NCBI GenBank assembly: GCA_001586965.3
Contig: LUCW03001455.1
Coordinates: 1 to 32,500 of the forward strand
DNA from: Sphaeroforma sirkka
Taxonomy: Eukaryota; Opisthokonta; Ichthyosporea; Ichthyophonida
Direction: 5' to 3'
Length of the DNA stretch: 32,500 bases
This document shows positions 10,181 to 26,580 of this stretch, in pieces. Numbering within the stretch: the first letter of the stretch is position 1; every line of letters begins with the position of its first letter. The notes under the pieces were generated by a model, which saw nothing but the letters and a program-made list of their open reading frames with translations, ran no database searches and was not told the origin of the DNA. A program made the position numbers and the translations under genes.

Positions 10181-11099
10181 GCCCGAGAAACACGTTACCC
10201 CGTGGCTACAAAAGATTGAGCATATGCAGAATGTTGTTTACCCCTGTTTACTCGAGCACAAGAATCGTGTCCTACTTAAAGCGTATGACCGATGGAATAA
10301 CACTAAGAACATTGTTCAGTTCAAAGTCGGCGATTACGTTAACATTATAAATCGAAACGCCAACGTTACCGAACTCCTTTCTAAGACGATAGCACCTTTT
10401 GATATTTCCTACCATGATGAGAAGAGTGATACATACGAAGTGAATAACATTAATGGTACTAGCGCAACCAATCTAGGCACTCACCGTATCTCTACCTCCG
10501 AACTCTCATTCGCTCGCTCATTTGATTCTGATGTACCAGTCATGGAGTCACAAGTCAAAGATATAATTGACAAAACATCCGAAGACGGTTACACTTACTA
10601 CAAGACCCGTTTCATGGATGGGACAGTAGCTTGGCTAACCTCCGATGCATTTCGTGAACCTCGCGACTTTCTTCGTATCTTTAATAAGAAATGGAATAAG
10701 CGTTTACATAAGAACACACGAGATAAACGAAAAGGGTTTCCTCAGGTGACTACAAACCATGACGGATCTGAACTTCCATATTTGCCACCTACTTCTTACG
10801 TGACTAAACTTTCTGATCTGCTTACCAACAGAGCAGAAAATTGTTCAAACTTACTTACTAATGAAGAACAGCCTTTGGCTATTACCTTACCAAATAATAA
10901 ACGTAAGGCGCCTTCATCGGAAATGGTTACTGGACCAAATACTAAACGACATAGAGTACAACATGAGTCTTGAACTCGTACATATAGGCACATACTTACT
11001 CGATAAGTCATGACCGAAACCGTTTTACTTTGGTTTTCGCTTTACCAACTAGATCGTATCTTAACGTACGTTAGTAGTTCTAAAAGCTACTGGGGGCTA
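10181..11099 (+). mobile_element. Integrase C-terminal tail, copy 2
   Basis: Near-identical second copy of the integrase tail described at 8663-9582, with the same GPY/F-like and chromodomain-like segments and the same basic C-terminal cluster. It exists because of the tandem duplication, not because of a separate insertion. It shares the GCCC junction on its left with copy 1. Confidence 0.8.
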
Positions 11100-11698
11100 T
11101 GTAGAAATACGGCCTCTGGTCAGTCTAAAATATCAAGATCAATTGAGATAATACATTGGTTTTATTTGTATTTTAAATAATTTAGTACAAGCTCTTTTTT
11201 TCCAATATTTCCAAAGTGTTCTAAATGCACTTTGATGGCTCCAATAGCCTGAGTATTTGGTATGACTCATCTACTTGGACCTATTTGAGACATTAGTAGA
11301 TGTAGGATATTATAAACTAAATTTTATAATCTCCGAACTACTACTTATTGATTTTGGTCCTCCCGCCAATCTCCAAAATCCAATAAGTCTTTTTTTTTTT
11401 TTTTTAACTTTTCTTCAGATGGAACTTTATTTATATCAGCTAATGTATTAACGCGACTTACGTTATTATGTCTATCTACAAATTAGGCATGTGGTCATGA
11501 ACACTTAGTACTTCTAGTGAAAACTATTCAATAAAGAACAGCTAGAGGTACGCCCTGTGTGATCGAGGATATTTAGGCTCTTAACAAGAGGCAGTCCCGA
11601 TCATTCTTACACAAGCTACCACTGCTAAATCCTAACTGACTAAATTGTGTTTTAGTTTAATATAGTTTGAAACCTAGTAATTTCCATCGAAGTTTACA
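11100..11698 (+). repeat. 3' LTR (LTR D)
   Basis: A 599-bp LTR from TGTAGAAATACGG to GAAGTTTACA, followed by the GTAG target duplication at 11699-11702. It is the original 3' LTR of the element. It differs from the 5' LTR by about a dozen substitutions plus T-tract length. Confidence 0.92.
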
Positions 11699-11702
11699 GT
11701 AG
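11699..11702. repeat. Right target-site duplication (GTAG)
   Basis: Copy of the four bases at 2521-2524, placed directly after the CA end of the last LTR. It marks the right edge of the retrotransposon insertion. Confidence 0.8.
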
Positions 11703-12556
11703 TGCAGGGCGAAAAGCTTTGATACTAAGCATAAAGCGGGAATTTGGGCCATTATCTTCTGCAGGAAAAGACGCAGTATCCACGGGGTTCAATATGTAGA
11801 AATACATTCTGGGAGCATTCAAATGCCAAGAACCAGTGTGATCGACAAAGTCAATGACACAATCAAGATGAGATGCACAACACGGCCAGATGTAGTCAAG
11901 TGCTGGTTCAAATAAAAGTGCCTTTTTTTTTATAAAGGCAGCAGTCTCCTTAGCCCAAGAACAAATCGGGAGATTATCATCGGGATGTAAGACCCAAGGG
12001 AGAGAAGAATCATCGATGATGCTGTTCTTGTTTTGAACCATAATGTAATGAGGTCAAGAGCTGGGTTAGCTTATTCTCAATGTGAGAAGCAACCTTTAAG
12101 TCATTTGTAAAGGCACCATAAAACTACACGTAAGGATATAATGAGTTCGTAGAAATCTTGATTTATTGACTTAAGGTTTGTTGCATTGGGTTGCAGTAAG
12201 AAAGTGAGCCAGATCAACCGACTTGTTCACGATTTATAGTCCGGAGAACGACGAGTAACAATCCTGCTGGTCAACAGCCACGAAAGTGGAGCGCCAAAAA
12301 GATCAACGGAAGGTTTTCACCAACGGTCGAGGGGTTTTTTCCCAGGGCCACCAGGTTTTACAATAATTCTGTTCACAATTTCGAAATGAAGCTCAAGTCT
12401 AAGAGTAAAAAGGTCAAAGGGCATTAGGGCAACACTGAGAGTCTAGAACTTTGAAAGTAAATTTATCCTATAAAATACCGTCAAAAGGAATTGTATTGAA
12501 TTTGTATCCGATAGTATAAGTTCTGCGTGCTTTTCCTCCTGTTAGGTTACTAAATA
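11703..12556. other. Spacer with one unrecognised minus-strand open frame
   Basis: The only notable open frame runs on the minus strand from an ATG at 12041 down to the right edge of the retroelement. It encodes about 115 residues starting MVQNKNSIIDDSSLPWVLH. I do not recognise it. It has several Trp and Cys residues and no clear domain. It could be a fragment of a host exon or of an older repeat disrupted by the retroelement insertion, or it could be chance. Bases 12042-12556 contain nothing I can name. Confidence 0.3.
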
Positions 12557-12870
12557 CTCAGGAGTCTGGAGTCTGTACTCTGTAGTCTGGAGTCTGGTAT
12601 GTATTGGACTTTGGAGTCTGGTATGTATTGGACTTTGGAGTCTGGACTTGGGAGTCAGTCAGACTGGACTTGTCTCTTGTGGGAGAGTGTGAGTCTGGGC
12701 TTGGGAGTGGGACTCTGGGAGTCTAGACTTGGGAGTCTGGACTTGGGAGTCTGGAGCCTGGAACTTACTCCTGGGGACTCGGGGTGTCTGCCACGGTCTG
12801 AAGTCTGGACGCAGACTACTAGAGACTCTGGAGTCTGGACTTCGGGAGTCCGGGGCTAGGCGCCTGGCCC
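12557..12870 (+). repeat. Degenerate GGAGTCTGG-type G-rich repeat tract
   Basis: A tract of about 300 bases made of variants of GGAGTCTGG and GACTTGGGAGTCTGG, strongly purine-skewed on the + strand and much more GC-rich than its surroundings. It includes a perfect 24-bp tandem pair at 12592-12639 built on TCTGGTATGTATTGGACTTT. Open frames across it on both strands are by-products of the repeat. It lies about 850 bp upstream of the MTHFR start codon. A decayed minisatellite is the simplest reading. Confidence 0.75.
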
Positions 12871-12979
12871 CTGGGGCTCCCTGGGCTCTGAGCCTCTGGC
12901 AGAGTGCAGACTGACACAACTTTGATATCAAGATTCAGAAGAGGCAGAAGTGAAATAAAAAATAAAAACTTTTTTAAAA

Positions 12980-13050
12980 TCACGCTGAGCAGTGCTCAGT
13001 GCTTAGTGCTGATTGCTGAACTGCTGACTGCTGATTGTGGTGCTGAGCCG
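12980..13050 (+). repeat. Short GCTGA/TGCTGA degenerate repeat
   Basis: A run of variants of TGCTGA and AGTGCT (for example GCTGACTGCTGATTG and GTGCTCAGTGCTTAGTGCTG) in otherwise AT-rich DNA. It looks like a small decayed tandem repeat. No function can be assigned. Confidence 0.55.
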
Positions 13051-13720
13051 GAGCGTATGCACTAGTCGTGACGCACATTTATGGAAATAAACGATGTAGC
13101 ATCAGAAAAACAAACAAATCACATTGGTGATTGGTGCGGTGCCTGTGTCATTCACATTTGACATTTCACATGCCTCAGAAAAAAGCTCCTGGTTGTCATG
13201 CCGCAGTGGTTTGAAATAAATACATATTTTCAGTTTTAAAAACGGAGGGATTCGAACATAGTATTATGAACGTTTTTAATATACATGTGAAATAGCTTTT
13301 CCCATAATAGTAGTAGTGAGTATGAAACAAAAAACTAATTTAGTTTATTACCGAACATAATTTAACATGGTCGGGTATAGACGTCGTAAACTTTGTCACA
13401 CATCAAGAGTTTGCAAAAGTATTTGACAAGTTTCAATATCGGAATAGTATATATGTAATTACAACAATATTATATAAATATTATACGACGTATCAGATGG
13501 ATGATCCTTTATGTTTGTATTTTTAAAACATAAAAAATTGAATACGACGAGGACATGGGGTTTCCAATATCAACCGGTTCTTGTTGCTAAGATCCATGAT
13601 CCATCTCTCTAGCAGCACTTTCTCAAAGCTATTGGATTCATAAAATAACAGTACAGTTTTCAATCTTATACACACTTGCATCACCACGAGAACAACTTAG
13701 CAGTGAGCTTGTATAAAATC
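13051..13720 (+). promoter_or_regulatory. MTHFR upstream region
   Basis: About 670 bases of AT-rich DNA before the MTHFR start codon. The promoter and 5' UTR must lie here unless there is an upstream non-coding exon, but I see no convincing TATA box at a sensible distance. The TATAAAATC at about 13711-13719 is too close to the ATG to be a TATA box. Confidence 0.35.
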
Positions 13721-16700
13721 ATGGTTCCCGCCAAGCTTACCCGTGTCCCTTCGGACCCCAATTTGCGCAACATCCCTAAGATTGTTGACAAAATTAACCT
13801 TCGCAAGTCTGAGGGCAAGACCTTCTACTCCTTTGAATACTTCCCCCCCAAGACCACCGAGGGAGCCCAGAATTTATATGCACGTGTTGAGCGCATGTCG
13901 TCTGTCGAGCCGTTGTTCGTCGATATGACCTGGGGAGCTGGAGGTTCAACTTCCGAGATGACACTAGAGTTGTGTACTAATATCCAAACATATTTAGGTA
14001 TGTGATGACACTGCTATATATGTGTATGAATCTCTACATGAAACTGCCTATGCTATCGGATTGCGTATAGGACTTGTTGCCAGTCTCAGTTTATATGTTG
14101 AAATCTATCGTTGTTGTTGTTTTTGAATCGTTTGATCAACCCGTTATTCAAGGGTCTCGGACTTTTGACTTCAGGCCTGAACATGTACACACAGTAAAAA
14201 TTAATACTTATGGTATAGAATGGTTATCTGAATTTGGGAGTTCTGTATAAGGATTAACAGCATACAGAAAAAAATGGTAAGGGCCAGCTAACGGTGAGTA
14301 GTCTTGTCAACGAAAGCGTCCCAATTATCAGTGTTTCGAGCTGGGTGATTGAGATCAAATTTCAACGTGCTTAGTATTTGGGTGCAGCAGTCTTTTCAAT
14401 CACACAGTTGTCTGCGATTGATCAGATCTTGTACTTATGTGCAAAATCTTCATTAAAATAACAGGGTAATTTTCGGCTTTAACATCCTGCACCTATTGAT
14501 GACTGGGGATGGCTGAATTAGATCAGCTTTCATTTTAATGTCTAGTCTTTGTGCAGGTGTTTTTATTCGTTTGATCTTTCTCATTTTTTTTTTTCAATTT
14601 TAGGCTATAATAGCATGGGCAAATCTTCATAACTTGGTGCAAGATGTCAAATACCTTTGCACAGAAAATTTTCAGCTTACTACAAGTCATTTTGTTACTT
14701 CAAGACGTAGTAGGGGTATACTATCTGCTCTAAGCATAAGCATCTATTCTGTAATTTTAACCTTGTAAAATTTATGTTGCGGGTATCTACACTACTGTCA
14801 AGTTTAGTCAGAAAATGACCCTCCTCGTATCCTTGATGTACGTATTTGCACTTATGTGAGCAGGCAAATGTGAATATGTACAATTCACTTACCATTATCT
14901 AGGATTTTCATCGCTCCAATCTTATCTAGTCAGTTCTTGGATGGCGTAGGGCTACTCGACTTTGCACATAATTTGACACTGAATCTTCAGGTGGGATTGA
15001 AAAGCCCTTTACGCAGGTTGCATTACTTGCCTTGCAATTTTATTTAAAGAGTTTTATCGAGAGATAGATATTTTCATGTCCGATTCACAGTGCATCATCC
15101 GCTATACGCTACCCAACGAGATTGATTTTTTTTTTCTCCATGACATGAATATAGCGTGGTGTACAATTTCAAGTTGGTGGACTCTCGGCTGAATAGTCTA
15201 GTATTGTATGTTCATGATTGGCATGTGTGGTGAGGCTTGTATGGTACGACGTTCTATCAATACGTGCGGTACCAAGAGGAGTTGATTTGCATAGTCTGCG
15301 TATTTTGGTTACATTTTTACCTGACTTGGCAATGTTTCAACGTGACCCCCTTCACAGTACTTAGTATTGTATGTGTTGATTTTTTCTGCGATTTGTTTTT
15401 CGCATCGCAATAGTTGCAAAATCCTTCAAGGCTTCACAAACGTTTCGACTTCGAAAGCTATCCAAGAAATAATTTCAGAATTTTATGGCTTTGGGAGTTC
15501 TAATATGAATTCAAAATTCGGGGAGCCGACAGATGGGTTGTGCATTTGCACAAGTCAACGTAGGATATGCTTGATAGCAACGAGAACACTGCTATAATCT
15601 TTAGACACCGGACAATTCTTTCTTATTTTCTTTTCTTTTCATTATGTTGATTATCCTTTCAAGGTATGGACGTGATGATGCATCTGACGTGCACAAACAT
15701 GCCGAGGTCGATGATTGATAATGCACTCACATCCGCACGTGCCAACGGTGTGCGTAACATTCTAGCCCTACGTGGTGATCCCCCTGCCGGTCAAGACTGG
15801 CAGGCTTGTGAAGACGGTTTCGCGCACGCTACTGACCTTGTATCTTACATCCGGTGAGTACTATCATATTAGCTTTTTTTTGTCGCGAGCTTCCGATCAT
15901 CATTGCCAGCATCGTTCATTCACAACATGTACTCATTTATTTATTGCTCGTACTCGCTACAGACAGACACACGGCGACTACTTCTGCATATGCGTCGCTG
16001 GTTACCCAGAGGGACATCCCGCCGGTTCGCTCGACGGCAAGATCACCTACGAAGAAGAATTACAATTCTTGAAGCAGAAGATCGATGCAGGTGCAGATGT
16101 CATCATCACACAGCTCTTCTTCGATACTGATTTATTTTTAGAATTCATTGACAAGTGTCGCGAGATCGGAATTGATACCCCAATCCTACCTGGGATTATG
16201 CCCATCCAGTCTTATGCCGGTTTCCACAAGATGGTAGGGTTCTGCAAAGTCAAAGTACCGCAGTTCATCACCGACCAGTTGGAAGCCGTAAAGGACGACG
16301 ACGCGAAAATTAAAGAATTGGGAGTTCGCATCGGGGTTGACACATGCAAGAAGCTTTTGGAGTCGGGCAAGGTGCCAGGACTTCATTTTTACACATTGAA
16401 TCTCGAAAAGATGGTAATGAGCATCATCGATGGGCTGCAGATGGTGCCAACTGACAAAGGTATGCTCAGCACAAAAGTCAAAGAATGCAATTTCACAATT
16501 TGAACTTAGATATTGTGAAAGTCTGATTTGCATTAGCATGGTTATCTATATATCATTAGCAGCCATAGTGGGTTGTCGTATTGATGTGATTCTATCGCTC
16601 GTTCGATGATCTGTGAATCGCTACTTCGCTGGTTTTGTACCGTCAGTTACAATTATCACCCACCCAATCCGACGATACCTTTTTAAACGTTGCTCGATCG

Positions 16701-18762
16701 AATTGTCCCTCGCTCCAGCTATTCGATCTCTTCCATGGCGTCCTTCCACCGCCGACAGACGCCGCAGTGAGGACGTGCGACCTATCTACTGGGCCAACCG
16801 CCCCAAGAGTTATCTGTCACGCACTGCCACGTGGGATGATTTCCCCAACGGCCGATGGGGAGATCGACGATCGCCCGCGTTTGGTGATGTAGGTAGTTAC
16901 TACATCTTCAATCCCTCGAGAATGTACAATCCCAAAGTCAAGGAGACGTACGGGCCGTGTGACAGCATTGATGCCATCGCCGATGTCTTCGTGAAGTATT
17001 TGAGTGGAGGGATTAAGGTTTTACCTTGGTCTGAAACAGAGATGATTGCCATAGAGACTGCTCAGGTGTGTGTAATAGTCTTTGCTGCAGTTCAAATTTC
17101 GCTTGAAATCAATGTCTGTAGTGAAATTTTAAGTTCGACTGATGTGTGGTTTGCAGGTCAGTGATATTTACTATACTCTTGAGGCACTTATTGGATAGTT
17201 CTACCGTCCGGTCAACCGGTTTGGAAGCTTCCGACGTACCGGTAAAACGATTGTAGGATCGTTTTCACTTTTGTATATATCGTCTCTCTATTTCTGATTT
17301 ATTCATAATTTTCTTCACAATCCTATATAGATCAACGACGACCTACTGTGGCTCAACCAAAACCATCTCTTCACTATCAACTCGCAACCGAGAGTGAATG
17401 GTGTGCCATCCACGGACGCCTCATTCGGTTGGGGACCTGAAGGTGGCTATGTGTATCAGAAAGCATATCTGGAGTTCTTTGCCACTAAAGATATCGTCGA
17501 CAAGTTGTTCGAAGCAGTTGAGACCATGCCCAGTTTCACACTTTACGCTGCTAGCAAGAAGTCAAAGTCGATCATGACAAATGCTAAGAGACCTGACACC
17601 GCCACGGCTGTTACCTGGTATGTTATTACTCGTAGATGAAAAACTTTTTGGTTTGCAGTGTCCCTCTGTTGCTGGAATGGGTTTTGCAATGCTGTTCATA
17701 AAATTATAATCGAGTGCACTATTGTCTGATTTTTGGCATTGGTCGTAGATACTCTATCGCCGTAGAACGTGTATGTTATCTGCTCACATTCAGTTTTAAT
17801 GTATGATGTGGGAAATACTATAGAATTTCAATCTCTACTGTTTTTCGAAGCTGCCTACTCACATACTCATGTGATGAACACGTTGTTTGTAGGTAATCAT
17901 AGAGGTGTATGTTTCTGTATTAAAACACCACCCCGAACTGCATTTATTTTTACTGTATTGACTAGAAATCTATTTGTCTGTCTAAACTTGAGAATGGTAA
18001 TTTCCTGAACATAATCTGGGGCTTTGTCATCGGGGTATCTCGCTTACTGAAACATTTGTTTTCAATGAGATCCCTTCCAGCAAATCAGAAATCTATTTTT
18101 CTGTCTGAACTTGACAATGTTTATTTCCTGGACATAATCTGGCGCTTTTTCATCGGGGGATGCCGCTTGCCGAAACATTTATTTTCAATGAGATTCCTTC
18201 CAGCAAATCAAGCTTTCGAGAGGAATATCGTGTTGCACACATCGGCCAGATTTGTCTATTTGGATAACTTATTGAATATTATCATTTCTGTACGGTTGCA
18301 GGGGAGTTTTCCCAGAAACCGAGGTGCTGCAACCCACCATTGTCGATCCAGCTAGTTTCATGGCCTGGAAGGACGAAGCCTTCTCTCTGTGGTTAGATGT
18401 GTGGATGTCCATGTTCAATCTTCCAGAGGAACAGAAGGCTCGCGATACTATCAAGGTACAGGGGCATCATATATCACTCGATTTTACGGTTATAATTCCA
18501 TATTGTAATTGACTGGAACATATTTTTGATTTGCAGGCCTCTGTGCTCTTTAATTATTCAATCGTTAATCTTCAAATAGGGACAAACGCACAATTAATAG
18601 CTACAATTTTTTTGTACACCTTCGTAAAAGTATTCCGGCTCCCTTTTTTTTGTACAGTACATTAACGAGGAGTTCTATCTCGTCAATGTGGTAGACCACG
18701 ATTTCCGCGACGGCAACATCTTCAGAGCCTTCGACGGTATTTTACCCGCTAAAAGTGCCTAG
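13721..18762 (+). CDS. MTHFR: Methylenetetrahydrofolate reductase (MTHFR), seven exons
   Basis: Reduces 5,10-methylenetetrahydrofolate to 5-methyltetrahydrofolate with FAD and NAD(P)H in the cytosol, supplying methyl groups for methionine synthesis. Exons: 13721-13997, 15664-15853, 15963-16459, 16719-17065, 17331-17617, 18302-18455, 18658-18762. All introns are GT-AG, all phases close, and the CDS is 1,857 nt (618 aa), the usual size. Residues about 20-310 form the TIM-barrel catalytic domain: [11 protein letters not shown] holds the catalytic Glu (about residue 39), [12 protein letters not shown] follows, and [12 protein letters not shown] is the FAD-site loop. After a basic linker ([12 protein letters not shown]), residues about 350-618 are the eukaryotic S-adenosylmethionine-inhibited regulatory domain ([43 protein letters not shown]). 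The ATG at 13721 lies just before the conserved region in an AAAATCATGG context. The Ser/Thr-rich N-terminal extension of the mammalian enzyme is absent. The GAGGSTS form resembles fungal sequences. The exon 4/5 junction is the least conserved join. Confidence 0.93.
13998..15663 (+). other. MTHFR intron 1 (1.67 kb)
   Basis: The longest intron of the gene, starting GTATGTG and ending CTTTCAAG after a T-rich stretch. It splits the Gly codon of the conserved YLGMD segment. Within it I see no repeat family, no coding segment and no RNA gene. Short open frames on either strand are not supported by composition or similarity. Confidence 0.8.
17964..18209 (+). repeat. Diverged 123-bp tandem duplication in MTHFR intron 5
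   Basis: Two direct copies, 17964-18086 and 18087-18209, share AGAAATCTATTT, CTGGACATAATCTGG-like and TTTTCAATGAGAT blocks and the final CCTTCCAGCAAATCA. They differ by scattered substitutions, so the duplication is old. It lies wholly within the intron between exons 5 (ends 17617) and 6 (starts 18302) and does not affect coding. Confidence 0.85.
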
Positions 18763-19032
18763 GACAGGCACTTCAACTCGCACAGACTCTACGGAGGAGT
18801 GTATTGAGTACACGCCATCAAGGGCGTTCAACGGTTAATTAGCTGCTACGCATAGTTACGGGACTCGTCTCTCTCAATGCTAATGCGTCACCCGCAGTGC
18901 GATAGATAGGAATAATGTATATCACCGCTAGACTAGTGCATCGGCCACAGTTTAGGGCTAATCGGATGACGCCGAGTGTGCGGACGTGACACTCGGTATT
19001 CTGTCCCCTCTGCCAAGTTTTAGAGGATAAGC

Positions 19033-19038
19033 AATAAA
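19033..19038 (+). terminator. Likely MTHFR polyadenylation signal (AATAAA)
   Basis: AATAAA lies 271 bases after the MTHFR stop codon, within a GATAAGCAATAAATAG context and followed by T-rich DNA. It is the first canonical signal downstream of the stop. The cleavage site itself cannot be read from sequence alone. Confidence 0.6.
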
Positions 19039-20121
19039 TAGAACCTTTCGTCTTAAGATGAATTTTTGGCGTATGTTCGAGTTGTTGAGTATCTGCTTCG
19101 ATTGTATATTTATTTTCAACTACCTGTTTATTTCAAACCGATTAGACTATCCTTAAATAATAACACCTTCAGAACTTCAGATGTACATCATCAAGAACTA
19201 TAATTGTGATCGCCACTGTTCTCAAGCGTTTACTTGACAGGTCGGAGGCGGCCAATTGTTCACTGGGGTTTCAGGATTAGATATGTTTTCCCCATTTTAC
19301 AGGCTATAGTCATTTTAGTACACCTAAACAGTTTCCATGTCATGCAGAGGGCCTTGAGATTTATCCCCAATCTTGACGACACAAATTTATTTCCCGTCTA
19401 TCAAGGGATTTACAAGTTTCGACCGAGGCATCTTCAAGGCATAATCGTTGCCTCTCGATCACTAAGTACTGACTCCAGCCCTCTAGGGTCTGTGGCAAAA
19501 GATGAGGAATGAATTGCGACAGCCTTGCCCATCACCTTAACAATAGAACACCGATAGAATCCGAAAGATATATCGCGACCAATACCAGAATGAGCCGTAT
19601 ATTAGACTATGCTTAGCTTTTTGGCCAAGCAAAGATATGCGTCTTCTGGGACGCCTCAACCGAAGCGACAACAGGCGACTTTACTGTTTACAGTTCATAT
19701 ATTGTGACACTGGTAGAATGTAAGATGTGCGAGAACAGCAGTTCGGCAACCGATTGCACATTTTGCGATTTTCTTATACACGTGTCCCGTCATATTATGC
19801 GGGCGCTTAGCATTGAAAATCACGAGGGAAGCAAAATTTTGTAGAAAGGTACTAGTGCACGCGTGTATGTGTTTGATAGCGGTATAGACAATCTTACGAT
19901 CAGACTACGTGAAAGTCTGTAATTAGCATGAACACTGAGCAAGAGTTCCGGTGCGTGTGAGGAACCATACTGACGGATGTACGGCCATGCATGTGTATCG
20001 GTCGACATAAACAGTCGCACGACCAATAGAGGGATATATAATGTGCGCTCTATTCTCATCTACCCCTCTCGGGCTTCCATTATATCGCTACACGACTTCA
20101 ATAAGTCAAAATTACGCGGTT
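19039..20121. other. Convergent intergenic spacer between MTHFR and MARK-like gene
   Basis: About 1.1 kb between the likely polyadenylation signals of two genes pointing toward each other. Open frames here are short (the longest, at 19234-19512, encodes 92 residues) and match nothing I recognise. No repeat or RNA gene is visible. The spacer probably carries both 3' ends. Confidence 0.5.
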
Positions 20122-20127
20122 TTTATT
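20122..20127 (-). terminator. Candidate MARK-like gene polyadenylation signal
   Basis: TTTATT on the + strand, AATAAA on the minus strand, 331 bases downstream of the kinase stop codon (20458-20460). It is a plausible signal by position and sequence; others in this AT-rich spacer cannot be excluded. Confidence 0.45.
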
Positions 20128-20457
20128 TAATAAGCCCTTTACAAACTTATCTTCACACACAGTGCTGAAGGCGCCTGTCACTACAGACTTGTATGTCTAT
20201 TCAGTTCTCACTGTGTCGTGGCACTTTAGTTGAACGTCTCAGGTCGGCAACGATGGTGCTTCTTCGGCTATTACCACTGCATATCCGTAATCTGAAACTT
20301 ACGATTTGTAGACCTATTCAAAATTATTGTCATCTTTAAGGTTTAGCTACCAATACTTATGGTGCACACCAGGTCACATGGTCTTATTTGCATGTAGCTG
20401 TACTTCATCCCCTTAACGTATTGAGCCAAAATTATCATCAAGCAATGACCGAAGAGT

Positions 20458-26538
<6,081 letters not shown>

Positions 26539-26580
26539 ATTGCTATTTTTGTTATCGGATTTAGTGGCTATAGCAGGTTT

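Larger units (their letters stand above)
8067..11099 (+). repeat. Tandem duplication of [LTR + integrase tail], two 1.5-kb units
   Basis: Unit 1 is 8067-9582 (1,516 bp) and unit 2 is 9583-11099 (1,517 bp). Each consists of an LTR followed by the same internal tail (8663-9582 and 10181-11099), and a third LTR (11100-11698) closes the array. The two tails differ at only a few positions. The arrangement LTR-tail-LTR-tail-LTR is what unequal crossing-over between the nested LTR and the 3' LTR would give. Confidence 0.9.
2525..11698 (+). mobile_element. Ty3/gypsy (Metaviridae) LTR retrotransposon, chromovirus-like, broken
   Basis: An LTR element of about 9.2 kb bounded by TG...CA LTRs of about 600 bp and by a GTAG duplication. 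Internal parts in order are a gag-like region, an aspartic protease, RNase H, a DDE integrase with an HHCC-type N-terminal zinc region, and a GPY/F- and chromodomain-like C-terminal tail. RNase H before integrase places it in Ty3/gypsy rather than Ty1/copia. It is a fossil with well over five breaks and is not expected to be active. By eye the outer LTRs differ at about a dozen positions in 600 (about 2%), so the insertion is fairly young compared with the debris to its left. It later acquired a nested LTR and a tandem duplication, described separately. Confidence 0.9.

Noticed and set aside
2525-11698. DIRS-type element, suggested by the extension after RNase H
   Set aside because: The element has TG...CA direct LTRs, a 4-bp target duplication and a DDE integrase, whereas DIRS elements use a tyrosine recombinase and make no target duplication.
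9583-11698. LTRs C and D as independent later insertions
   Set aside because: LTR C has no target duplication of its own: its left flank is the element's own 3' tail and its right flank is the GCCC junction of LTR B. The intervening tails are duplicates, so recombination explains it better.
12599-12931. Open frames on both strands in the G-rich tract
   Set aside because: They are repetitive Ser/Leu/Trp/Gly translations of a degenerate DNA repeat, open on several frames at once.
13240-13262. tRNA-like T-loop (GGATTCGAAC)
   Set aside because: No matching acceptor stem, D-arm or anticodon arm is found at proper spacing on either strand.
13676-13720. Upstream extension of MTHFR starting with His-rich residues
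   Set aside because: The extension needs a TTG start. The ATG at 13721 has a good context and sits just before the conserved N-terminal region.
19234-19512. 92-residue plus-strand frame between MTHFR and the kinase gene
   Set aside because: It lies in a convergent intergenic spacer past the MTHFR polyadenylation signal and has no recognisable domain.
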